Shown here in pieces: positions 1 to 5,548 of a stretch of DNA of 8,983 nucleotides (position 1 is the stretch's first letter; each line of letters starts with the position of its first letter). Made by a program: the position numbers and the translations under genes. This DNA comes from Peptococcaceae bacterium. Its GTDB lineage: Bacteria; Bacillota; Desulfitobacteriia; Desulfitobacteriales; Desulfitobacteriaceae. The notes under the pieces were generated by a model, which saw only the letters and a program-made list of their open reading frames with translations, was not told the DNA's origin and ran no database searches. The DNA is taken from the NCBI GenBank assembly GCA_031289815.1, contig JAITOS010000052.1, positions 1 to 8,983 on the forward strand. Reading direction: 5' to 3'.

Positions 1-42
1 GTCGATGATATTCAAGATTGTCGGCACGATGATTAAAGCGTG
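1..42. repeat. Left copy of a 42-bp direct repeat (other copy 952-993)
   Basis: Bases 1-42 match 952-993 in the same orientation with a single difference (t30 versus c981). The match reaches the window edge, so it probably continues to the left. In the intact copy this segment lies just downstream (minus strand) of the 142-aa gene ending at 1062. Read on the minus strand it gives HALIIVPTILNIID here and HALIVVPTILNIID in the other copy, but I cannot show that either is translated. Confidence 0.9.
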
Positions 43-113
43 AGCGTCAGTTCAAACAGCCGCTCCTGCATGTCGCAAAATTACCGTTCAAGGCTGCCAG
101 ACGATTTTGTCAT
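42..113 (-). pseudogene. Decayed N-terminal fragment of a duplicate of the 142-aa DUF3990-partner gene
   Basis: Positions 41-124 align with 1418-1504, the start of the intact 142-aa gene, with 9 substitutions and one 3-base gap. The relic keeps a Shine-Dalgarno (GGAGG, 119-123) and an ATG at 113, and reads MTKSSGSLER before a TAA at codon 11 (81-83). The intact gene has CAA (Gln) there. After that stop the frame still resembles the parent (FCDMQERLFELTLT against FCDIQGRLFELTLT), then meets a second stop at codon 27. The remaining about 115 codons are gone: the sequence jumps at a shared CGTG (39-42) to DNA normally found 3' of the gene. The nonsense codon and the deletion make it non-functional. 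Weak similarity of 125-143 to the 3' end of the DUF3990 gene suggests the original duplication was longer. Confidence 0.85.
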
Positions 114-231
114 GTCAACCTCCGTTCTGCCGCTATCGCGGCGCTGAGGAAAATTAGCGAAGTGTTTTTGAAAAACAGCGTAGAAAAACACGAGAGGCAC
201 TTAAAAATGTATCGCTATTGCATCAAAAACG

Positions 232-244
232 TGATACAATATCA
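232..244 (+). promoter_or_regulatory. Candidate relBE promoter (extended -10) with overlapping palindromic operator
   Basis: TGATACAAT (232-240) fits an extended -10 (TGnTATAAT) about 20 bases before the relB start codon; no good -35 is visible. The same bases form the palindrome TGATA-CAA-TATCA (232-244). GTGATAC occurs at 231-237 and again at 250-256, and its inverse core GTATC at 209-213. The second GTGATAC overlaps the relB Shine-Dalgarno. RelB/DinJ-type antitoxins are known to repress their own operons through palindromes over the promoter, so this is a reasonable operator. The assignment is by pattern only. Confidence 0.45.
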
Positions 245-259
245 TCGAGGTGATACTAC

Positions 260-568
260 ATGACCAAGAATGAAACTCTGCATATCCGCGTAAACGACAC
301 CGTAAAATCAAATGCGGAAAAAACGCTCAATGTGCTTGGATTATCCATATCCGAAGCGGTCAATATGCTTCTTCACCAAATCTCGCTGGTCGGCGGCTTG
401 CCTTTTGACGTTAAAGTGCCTTTGGCGCCGGATAGCGTGACCGTGAGAAGCAAAGAGGAATTGTACGAAAAACTTAGCGTCGGTATGGAGCAAGTCAAGG
501 CGGGAAATGTCATCGACGCTGATGTCGTCATGGCGCGGTTACGTGGCAAATATGGCCTTCAAGATTAA
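260..568 (+). CDS. RelB/DinJ-family antitoxin
   Basis: This 102-aa protein is the antitoxin of a type II toxin-antitoxin pair. It would bind and neutralise the downstream toxin and repress the operon. Residues about 5-55 (LHIRVNDTVKSNAEKTLNVL, then GLSISEAVNMLLHQI and GGLPFDVKVP) are the ribbon-helix-helix dimerisation and DNA-binding region typical of RelB/DinJ. The C-terminal part, rich in charged residues (KEELYEKLSVGMEQVKAGN), is where these antitoxins normally wrap the toxin. Length is ordinary for the family. The ATG at 260 is preceded by a strong Shine-Dalgarno (GAGGTGA, 247-253). Its last 17 bases overlap the toxin gene, which implies translational coupling. The pair runs opposite to nearly all other genes here and is flanked by relics of a different module, so it is likely an acquired accessory element. 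Confidence 0.92.
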   Translation: MTKNETLHIRVNDTVKSNAEKTLNVLGLSISEAVNMLLHQISLVGGLPFDVKVPLAPDSVTVRSKEELYEKLSVGMEQVKAGNVIDADVVMARLRGKYGLQD

Positions 569-890
569 TTTCTCGGAGCAGGCCGCTGACGACCTTGACA
601 AAATTGTAAAGTATATCCGTGAGGAATTGTCCAATCCGCAAGCTGCCAGACGTTTTTATGAAGCGGTTGACGAAAAACTTAGATTGCTCCGCGAACACCC
701 CTATATGTTTCCGTCATATCATGACGAGAAACTAAGCGCTGAAGGTTTCCGTTCCGCCGTTATCGGAAATTTTATGATGTTTTATCTTGTTGATGACGGT
801 ATGTCTTTGGTAAGCATCGCAAGAATCCTTTATGGAAAACGGGATATCCCAACTGTATGGGGAATTCCCTCTCCTGACGCTGATAACTGA
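552..890 (+). CDS. RelE/ParE-family toxin
   Basis: This is the toxin of the pair, 112 aa from the ATG at 552. I prefer that start because the protein then opens MAFKINFSEQAADDLDKIV, the usual beginning of ParE/RelE toxins. The upstream in-frame ATG at 507 would add 15 residues, lies inside relB and has no Shine-Dalgarno. Family features are the Ala/Asp-rich helix with YIREEL (about 17-24), ARRFYEAVDEKLRLLREHP, the R-S-A-V-I-GNFMMFYLVDD strand pair and the C-terminal SIARILYGKRDI. RelE members cut mRNA on the ribosome and ParE members poison DNA gyrase; the sequence alone does not let me choose. The 17-base overlap with the antitoxin gene, and the lack of a clear ribosome-binding site, suggest coupled translation. 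It is full length with no sign of damage. Confidence 0.9.
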   Translation: MAFKINFSEQAADDLDKIVKYIREELSNPQAARRFYEAVDEKLRLLREHPYMFPSYHDEKLSAEGFRSAVIGNFMMFYLVDDGMSLVSIARILYGKRDIPTVWGIPSPDADN

Positions 891-951
891 AAAGGTGTTC
901 GTGTCCCGCTGTTTTGTTGTCATTTATCAGATTATAGGCAATGCCATATGG

Positions 952-993
952 GTCGATGATATTCAAGATTGTCGGCACGACGATTAAAGCGTG
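952..993. repeat. Right copy of the 42-bp direct repeat
   Basis: This partner of 1-42 (41 of 42 bases identical) lies in the 171-bp gap between the convergent relE and 142-aa genes. It ends inside the left arm of the hairpin at 989-1022, at the CGTG used as the deletion joint in the left copy. Apart from this repeat and the hairpin, I see nothing further in 891-1061. Confidence 0.9.
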
Positions 994-1022
994 GGAGCCA
1001 GCTAAAAAGCGAACACCCACGC
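989..1022 (-). terminator. Hairpin 3' of the DUF3990/partner operon, possible weak terminator
   Basis: GCGTGGG (989-995) pairs with CCCACGC (1016-1022). Inside, after a 5x5 internal loop, GCT pairs with AGC around an AAAA loop. On the minus strand the hairpin lies about 40 bases after the stop codon at 1062 and is followed by TTTAAT, a poor U-tract. It could end the minus-strand operon, but the weak tract keeps confidence low. Confidence 0.35.
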
Positions 1023-1061
1023 CCTTGATCTTTGAGCGTATAATCCCTATTGTTTCGCCCG

Positions 1062-1490
1062 TCAGGCTTGTTGCTCTTGACGGGCGATTTCCTGCAAGTC
1101 GCCGATGGCCATCGGCACATCCAGCGTGTGAAAGCCCAAATAACATTGCTTCATCCGTTGGGCGTCCGCCAACTGGTAAATCTCCCGACTGGGCGTTTCT
1201 TCCCGCAGGCTCCAGTAACGATAGACGTAGCCCGCCCAGAATAGCACCTGTCGGTCGTACTGCTCGCCGCCAACCGCCACCGTCGCTTCCTCCAGCAGGT
1301 TCACCAGGACATATTCCTCTCCCGCCCATTGCAGACGGTCATACGGCAAGTCCAAGTATTCGCAGGTCTTGCTGTTCATAAACTTGGCGATGAAGTCAGC
1401 GGAATCCAGCCCTTTCGTGAGCGTCAGTTCAAACAGCCGCCCCTGTATGTCGCAGAATTGCCGTTCAAGGCTGCCAAGCGTTTTTGCCAT
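1062..1490 (-). CDS. 142-aa DUF3990-partner protein of unknown function (candidate antitoxin)
   Basis: I cannot name a characterised function. I recall similar proteins beside DUF3990 genes in Firmicutes, but that is memory, not a search. The start is set at the ATG at 1490 because GGAGGT (1498-1503) sits 7 bases upstream. An in-frame ATG at 1517 would add nine residues and lacks such a site. The decayed copy at 42-113 keeps the same Shine-Dalgarno/ATG arrangement, which supports this choice. The protein is soluble and mostly helical by appearance, with many aromatic residues: DFIAKFMNS, CEYLDLPYDRLQWAGEEYVL, then VLFWAGYVYRYW and CYLGFHTLDVPMAIGDL. No signal peptide or membrane segment is visible. 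The ATG begins one base after the TGA of the DUF3990 gene, so the two are almost certainly co-translated. That coupling and the small size suggest an antitoxin or cognate partner; this is inference. Confidence 0.85.
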   Translation of the reverse strand: MAKTLGSLERQFCDIQGRLFELTLTKGLDSADFIAKFMNSKTCEYLDLPYDRLQWAGEEYVLVNLLEEATVAVGGEQYDRQVLFWAGYVYRYWSLREETPSREIYQLADAQRMKQCYLGFHTLDVPMAIGDLQEIARQEQQA

Positions 1491-1491
1491 A

Positions 1492-2241
1492 TCACGCACC
1501 TCCGCCGGTGATTTCATCGAAGAAGCGGCCGTCGCGGCGGTATCGCCGACAGATTTCCTCCGCCTGCCGGATACCTTCCTGCCGATAGGTTTCGCTTTGT
1601 ACGCGCAGGGCGTTCCGCTCCTTTTCGCCGACGGCCTTCGCCTCCAGTATACGAATCCGCCCGCAGGCCCTTTCGGTCAGCGCTACATACTGCTTCCCCA
1701 ATTTCAGTGCGGATAAGCTGTGAAGCAAAGCGGCGTCCGTGATTTCCCCGGAGAAAAATCTGTCAAGCACCATAAACATCCTATCGTTGGCAATATAGCC
1801 CGACACCATATCGCACCCCTCCAGCATGGCGGCGTACTTACGATAGAGGCTGTTGTCCTTTAGCGTCTCCATTTTGCCACGATAGAACGCAATCAGCAAC
1901 GCCCAGTCCAGGCCGATTTCCATGTCCAGCAGCCGAAGCCCTGTCAAATCCACGCTGACCTTATACAGTATGGCCTTGGGAAAGTTACAGATCAGCGTCA
2001 GCGCTTGCAATTCCTCGGTACCCATATAAAATCCGGCGCCAAAATCGCACAACGAGCGGCTGATAGGGCGAATCGCGCCTTCAATACCGCTTTTGGAGCC
2101 GTGGTACAGTTCCAGCTGGCCATTCCCCTCGCCAACGACAAAGCATACGCGAGCTTCTTCCTCCCTGTGTATATCGAACAGGTGATCCATCCTCATCCCC
2201 TCACTTGCGGATTCCATATAGCCTATTGTTTTGGCATTCAT
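1492..2241 (-). CDS. DUF3990 family protein (ADP-ribosyltransferase-like), candidate toxin
   Basis: This 249-aa protein contains the hallmark DUF3990 segments: ELYHGSKSGI (Y46-H47-G48), DFGAGFYMGT (about 66-75), and the later SGYIANDRMF and LGKQYVALTERA. DUF3990 belongs to the ADP-ribosyltransferase superfamily, in which a His in a YHG-type motif and a Tyr in a GFY-type motif line the NAD pocket. H47 and Y72 are the natural candidates, and I did not place the catalytic Glu with confidence. The substrate is unknown. The ATG at 2241 follows a strong AGGAG; a GTG at 2256 overlapping the ychF stop is possible but has a worse site. About 44 residues precede the ELYHGSK motif, whereas many relatives, as I recall them, start almost directly at it; an internal start at residue 16 or 18 is possible. 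The gene starts 11 bases after ychF and is coupled to the partner gene, so it may be read from the ychF transcript. Confidence 0.85.
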   Translation of the reverse strand: MNAKTIGYMESASEGMRMDHLFDIHREEEARVCFVVGEGNGQLELYHGSKSGIEGAIRPISRSLCDFGAGFYMGTEELQALTLICNFPKAILYKVSVDLTGLRLLDMEIGLDWALLIAFYRGKMETLKDNSLYRKYAAMLEGCDMVSGYIANDRMFMVLDRFFSGEITDAALLHSLSALKLGKQYVALTERACGRIRILEAKAVGEKERNALRVQSETYRQEGIRQAEEICRRYRRDGRFFDEITGGGA

Positions 2242-2252
2242 CCGCCTTCTCC

Positions 2253-3353
2253 TCACACATTAAAGCGAAAATGCACGATATCCTCATCGTTCATGACATA
2301 TTCTTTGCCTTCCAGACGGGCGAGGCCCTTTTCTTTGGCGCCCTGCAAGCCGCCCTGCGCCACGAAGTCCTTAAAAGCGACGACTTCCGCCCGGATGAAC
2401 CCCTTTTCAAAGTCCGTATGGATCACCCCCGCCGCCTGGGGCGCTTTGGTTCCCTGACGGATGGTCCAGGCTTTAACCTCCAGCGGCCCCGCCGTAAAAA
2501 AGGTCATCAAGCCCAGCAGGTGAAACGCCGCCTTAATTAATCGTTCTAAACCGGACTCCTTCAGGCCCAGCTCTTCTAAAAACAGGGCTTTTTCCTCTTC
2601 CTCCAATTCCGCGATCTCCGCCTCAATCTTCGCGCAGACGACCACCACCTCCGCGCCTTCCGCCGCGGCGATTTCCTTGATCTGCCGAATCAAAGGCTGC
2701 TCGTCCGCCGCCGCCAGATGTTCTTCACTCACGTTGGCCGCGTAGAGCACCGGTTTGTTGGTTAACAGCGGAATCGTCCGCAATAGTTCCTTTTCCTCTT
2801 CGGAATACTCTAAGCTCCCGGCTTTTTTCCCCTGATTAAACGTCTCTTGCAGTCTTTTGAGCAGGGCGACTTCCGCCTGCACTTTTTTATCTCCGGATTT
2901 CAGCATTTTTGCCGTGCGCTCCAGGCGCTTGTCCACGCTGTCCAGATCCGCCAGAATGAGTTCCAGATTGATAATCTCTATGTCCCGGCTGGGATCGACC
3001 TCTCCCTCCACGTGAACGACGTCCCCGTCCGCAAAACAGCGCACCACATGGACAATCGCGTCCGTTTCCCGGATATGGGATAAAAATTTGTTGCCCAGCC
3101 CTTCTCCTTCGCTGGCCCCTTTGACCAAGCCCGCAATATCGACAAATTCCACCGTGGCCGGTACGATGCGTTCCGGACGCACCATCGCCGCCAATACCTG
3201 TAAGCGGTCGTCCGGCACCTGAACGACCCCTACGTTGGGATCGATGGTGCAAAAAGGATAATTAGCGGCTTCCGCTCCGGCTCTCGTAATCGCGTTAAAC
3301 AGGGTTGACTTGCCGATATTCGGCAACCCCACAATCCCGGCGTGCAGTGTCAT
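2253..3353 (-). CDS. ychF: Redox-regulated ATPase / ribosome-binding P-loop protein YchF
   Basis: YchF (OLA1 in eukaryotes) is an Obg-related P-loop protein that prefers ATP, binds ribosomes and takes part in translation and stress responses. The 366-aa length is standard. Visible parts are the P-loop GLPNIGKS (9-16), the switch segment DIAGLVKGASEGEGLGNKFL (72-91), and NVSE (207-210), which stands in place of the G4 NKxD motif and explains the ATP preference. A helical insert lies at about 130-180. The C-terminal TGS domain (about 280-366) contains LMTFFTAGPLEVKAWTIRQG and ends with the typical MNDEDIVHFRFNV. The ATG at 3353 has GGGAGG about 12 bases upstream. It lies 41 bases after the DUF951 gene, a conserved neighbour. 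In many Firmicutes, as I recall, rpsF-ssb-rpsR follow; here an accessory cassette follows instead. Confidence 0.97.
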   Translation of the reverse strand: MTLHAGIVGLPNIGKSTLFNAITRAGAEAANYPFCTIDPNVGVVQVPDDRLQVLAAMVRPERIVPATVEFVDIAGLVKGASEGEGLGNKFLSHIRETDAIVHVVRCFADGDVVHVEGEVDPSRDIEIINLELILADLDSVDKRLERTAKMLKSGDKKVQAEVALLKRLQETFNQGKKAGSLEYSEEEKELLRTIPLLTNKPVLYAANVSEEHLAAADEQPLIRQIKEIAAAEGAEVVVVCAKIEAEIAELEEEEKALFLEELGLKESGLERLIKAAFHLLGLMTFFTAGPLEVKAWTIRQGTKAPQAAGVIHTDFEKGFIRAEVVAFKDFVAQGGLQGAKEKGLARLEGKEYVMNDEDIVHFRFNV

Positions 3354-3394
3354 ATTTTTATTTTTCCTCCCTCATCGAATTACCATTCTTCCTC

Positions 3395-3601
3395 TTACCG
3401 TTCTTCCTCCGCGCCGACAGGCGCTTGTTGCAAAATCTGCTTGATCTGCTTCTCCAGCTTCACCCTGGTAATCCAGATCTGATGCTGGCAGGTCAGGCAC
3501 TGAATACGAAAATCTATCCCGGTACGCATGATCTCCCAGTCCGTCCCCCCGCAGGGGTGCGCCTTGCGCAGACGAACGATATCTCCCAGATTCAGCCGCA
3601 C
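3395..3601 (-). CDS. DUF951 family small cysteine-containing protein
   Basis: This 68-aa protein matches DUF951: LGDIVRLRKAHPCGG at the start, then WEIMRTGIDFRIQCLTC and a basic C-terminal helix (VKLEKQIKQIL). The HPCGG cysteine and the CLTC pair could form a small metal site, but no biochemical role is established as far as I know. The start is GTG at 3601, supported by GAGGTG about 8 bases before it; starting there also gives the family's usual N-terminus. It precedes ychF in the same operon-like string, a frequent arrangement in Clostridia and Negativicutes. Confidence 0.9.
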   Translation of the reverse strand: MRLNLGDIVRLRKAHPCGGTDWEIMRTGIDFRIQCLTCQHQIWITRVKLEKQIKQILQQAPVGAEEER

Positions 3602-3757
3602 GATTTTCTCACCTCAACCATATCCCAGCCCCCGCCGTCTTCTTAAAACGAACCCCGCGACTGCGCGGTTACGCAAAAAACCCTTCCCCAGAGCGGTGTT
3701 ACCCCCCGGCAGCTTATTCAACCATCGTCATTTCCCTTTCACAATCGTCCATTCCCT

Positions 3758-4597
3758 TCACAGCGGTTTCTCCGGGCAAAGCGGCGCTTTGATCCCCTCC
3801 CGCCGGAATTCCTGATAAATCCCTTCGCGCAATTCACGCTCTATCAGGGCTTGCTCGTTGGCTTTAGCAAAGGCGCACACCCGCCAGACGGCATTGCGCT
3901 CCCCGAACTGCACTATACCCAGTACGGACGGCAATTCGGCGAGCTTGTCCGCAAAATTGCGCCCCACTTCCTCGCAAACGCGCTGCAAGGCTCCCTTGAC
4001 CTGAACCAGGTCTTCGCCGTAGGGTACGTAAATATCCACCAGCGCTTTCATTTTCCCCCGGTTGTAATTCGTTACCGAGGAAATCCCGCCATTGGGGAGA
4101 ATATGCAATTCCCCGCCGGCATTGCGAAGGCGCGTAGTACGCAAGCCGATCTCTTCCACGGTCCCGGAGAATTCCCCGGCTTTGATGGACTCTCCCACCG
4201 AAAATTGATCGTCGAAGAGAATAAAAAACCCGCCGATCATATCCTTGACCAGACTCTGAGAACCAAAGCCCACCGCCACGCCCAAAATCCCGGCGGACGC
4301 CAGCAAGGTACTCGTATTAAAGTTAAACACCCGGCTCAGGATGTGGATCGCCACCGTAAAGGTCAGGATATAAAAGATCGCGTTTTTCAGTAAGGGAAAT
4401 AAGGTATCCGCTTTCCGTTGATTGACGTAACTCTTCCCCCGCTGATAAAACAGCACCCGCTTCAGCGCGTACAGAAGAACGGCGTACACCAGGCGGGCGG
4501 CCAGCAAAATCACCAAAACATAGACCGCTCTGCGCAAGCCCTCAGCCGTCAGGCTTTCCCAAGGGATATTTTTCCATTTATCCAGCCAATAGCTCAT
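3758..4597 (-). CDS. Small-conductance mechanosensitive channel, MscS family
   Basis: MscS channels are inner-membrane heptamers that open under membrane tension and release solutes during osmotic downshock. The 279-aa protein has three membrane helices at about 24-46, 69-91 and 95-117. The third runs into GVAVGFGSQSLVKDMIGG (about 106-123), the pore-lining helix and its kink characteristic of the family. The beta domain follows (FSVGESIKAGEFSGTVEEIG, then LRTTRLRNAGGELHILPNG), and the alpha/beta C-terminal domain completes the protein. This is close to the length of E. coli MscS. The ATG at 4597 has GGAG 8 bases upstream. It lies 36 bases after cvpA in the same direction, probably one transcript. 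The 156-bp gap after it (3602-3757) carries no gene; a GC-rich imperfect hairpin near 3654-3673 lacks a convincing U-tract. Confidence 0.95.
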   Translation of the reverse strand: MSYWLDKWKNIPWESLTAEGLRRAVYVLVILLAARLVYAVLLYALKRVLFYQRGKSYVNQRKADTLFPLLKNAIFYILTFTVAIHILSRVFNFNTSTLLASAGILGVAVGFGSQSLVKDMIGGFFILFDDQFSVGESIKAGEFSGTVEEIGLRTTRLRNAGGELHILPNGGISSVTNYNRGKMKALVDIYVPYGEDLVQVKGALQRVCEEVGRNFADKLAELPSVLGIVQFGERNAVWRVCAFAKANEQALIERELREGIYQEFRREGIKAPLCPEKPL

Positions 4598-4633
4598 GGT
4601 TTCTTCTCCGTTCCTCGTTTACTTGCTTCCCGC

Positions 4634-5371
4634 TCACTTGTTTAGCAAGGAAAGTTTTTGCCACAATTGCGGCGCTAATTGGGTTTTCAAAGCCGCGTCT
4701 ACCAGTTGAAATAATTGCAGCAAATATGGATACAGCACGGATTGTTGAATCATCGTTCCCGTTGTACCGGCGATCTCTAAGGTGATGAACGGTGAAATAA
4801 TCCCGGCTAAAACCGCTAACACCAGCGCCACGCTGATCGCGCCAAAAATGAAGCCCCCGGCGCGATTCACCGCGCCGCCCAGTAAGCCGAACGGCTTCAA
4901 TACCAACATGCCCGCCAATTTAATCAAAAACAGCACGAGGAAGAACGTCAGCGCAAAGACAAAGAGATTCAATATCTGACCGGTCAGAGCGCCGGCCAGG
5001 GTATGCCCAACCTGTTGCAGCGCGTTTTGCGTAATCGAATTCAATCCGGCGGAACCGGCTTCCTCTCCCAAAATCGACCACATTTCCGGCGGAACCAGCT
5101 GCATTACCGAGTCGATCATTTTGCCGCTATTCGCTTGGATTTGCGTCTCCAGCACCGGTTTTATCAGGTTAAACACGATCGGCTCCAGCCATTCCTTCAC
5201 CTGAAATTTCGCTTCGATCCAAGCCACGATTTTCGCATACTCATACGCCGCGATCAGGAAAGCGGCAATACTGCCCACGAGGTTTACCAAACCGCCGATC
5301 AACCCTCTTTTATATCCCAGCAGAGCCCCCAAGCTGATCATGCCAATAATCAATACATCTGTGATATTCAT
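4634..5371 (-). CDS. CvpA family membrane protein
   Basis: This 245-aa integral membrane protein of the CvpA family opens with the family signature NITDVLIIGMISLGALLGYKRGLIGGLVN. CvpA is named for colicin V production in E. coli and is linked to envelope stress tolerance; its molecular role is not firmly known. Four membrane helices are visible at about 4-20, 25-45, 132-158 and 171-193. A roughly 85-residue loop between the second and third pairs makes the protein longer than E. coli CvpA (about 160 aa); I recall similar longer forms in Firmicutes. The ATG at 5371 follows GGGGTG. It probably shares a transcript with the MscS gene downstream. No strong promoter is evident upstream, but two copies of a 12-bp repeat lie at 5428-5439 and 5470-5481. 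Confidence 0.9.
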   Translation of the reverse strand: MNITDVLIIGMISLGALLGYKRGLIGGLVNLVGSIAAFLIAAYEYAKIVAWIEAKFQVKEWLEPIVFNLIKPVLETQIQANSGKMIDSVMQLVPPEMWSILGEEAGSAGLNSITQNALQQVGHTLAGALTGQILNLFVFALTFFLVLFLIKLAGMLVLKPFGLLGGAVNRAGGFIFGAISVALVLAVLAGIISPFITLEIAGTTGTMIQQSVLYPYLLQLFQLVDAALKTQLAPQLWQKLSLLNK

Positions 5372-5427
5372 TCTTCACCCCATCTCTTCTATAGCCGCGT
5401 CCTCCAGGTATATTCTTACACTCACCC

Positions 5428-5481
5428 GCCGTCCGCGGCAACCTTGACCCTTTGACTCCCGGTCGTTATGCCGTCCGCGGC
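5428..5481. repeat. Pair of 12-bp direct repeats upstream of cvpA
   Basis: GCCGTCCGCGGC occurs at 5428-5439 and again, identical, at 5470-5481, 42 bases start to start (about four helical turns). Each contains the palindrome CCGCGG. They lie in the 177-bp gap between the terminator and cvpA, about 55-110 bases upstream of the cvpA start, where a regulator could bind. Function is unknown and chance is possible. Confidence 0.55.
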
Positions 5482-5494
5482 TCGCGGTACGGTT

Positions 5495-5531
5495 CAAAAA
5501 GCACTGTATGCTTTTTTTGACATGCAGTGCT
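5495..5531 (-). terminator. Probable intrinsic terminator after the DUF2889 gene
   Basis: On the minus strand AGCACTGCATG (5531-5521) pairs with CATACAGTGCT (5510-5500) with one non-Watson-Crick position, and is followed by TTTT. It begins 18 bases after the stop codon at 5549. An alternative short perfect stem, AAAAAGCA with TGCTTTTT, overlaps it. The position and U-tract fit a Rho-independent terminator that ends the DUF2889 (and perhaps hypAB) transcript and separates it from cvpA. Confidence 0.65.
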
Positions 5532-5548
5532 GTTCGGCCTTATTTCCC

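Noticed and set aside
162..191. GTGTTTTT/AAAAACAC inverted repeat before relB
   Set aside because: It is A/T-rich with a 14-base spacer and simple composition; chance pairing is likely and it has no terminator features for any intact gene.
507..551. Longer start for the RelE/ParE toxin
   Set aside because: The extra 15 residues have no Shine-Dalgarno, lie wholly in relB and are atypical; the ATG at 552 gives the family N-terminus.
1..993. The 42-bp repeats as attachment sites of an integrated element
   Set aside because: There is no integrase, recombinase or tRNA nearby, and the similarity continues into a gene relic, which fits module duplication better than att sites.
772..1329. A 185-aa open frame on the minus strand crossing relE, the intergenic gap and the 142-aa gene
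   Set aside because: It overlaps two well-supported genes in other frames, has no ribosome-binding site and no family features over most of its length. Only the short stretch 891-1061 was kept as a curiosity.
941..1381. A 146-aa plus-strand frame, Pro/Ser/Arg-rich
   Set aside because: Its composition is that of antisense reading of a GC-rich gene, and it lies opposite the 142-aa coding region.
2887..3252. A 121-aa minus-strand frame rich in Gly and Arg
   Set aside because: It is an out-of-frame shadow of ychF, whose frame shows all expected motifs.
3851..4393. A 180-aa plus-strand frame
   Set aside because: It is antisense to the MscS channel gene and lacks a start site or recognisable domain.
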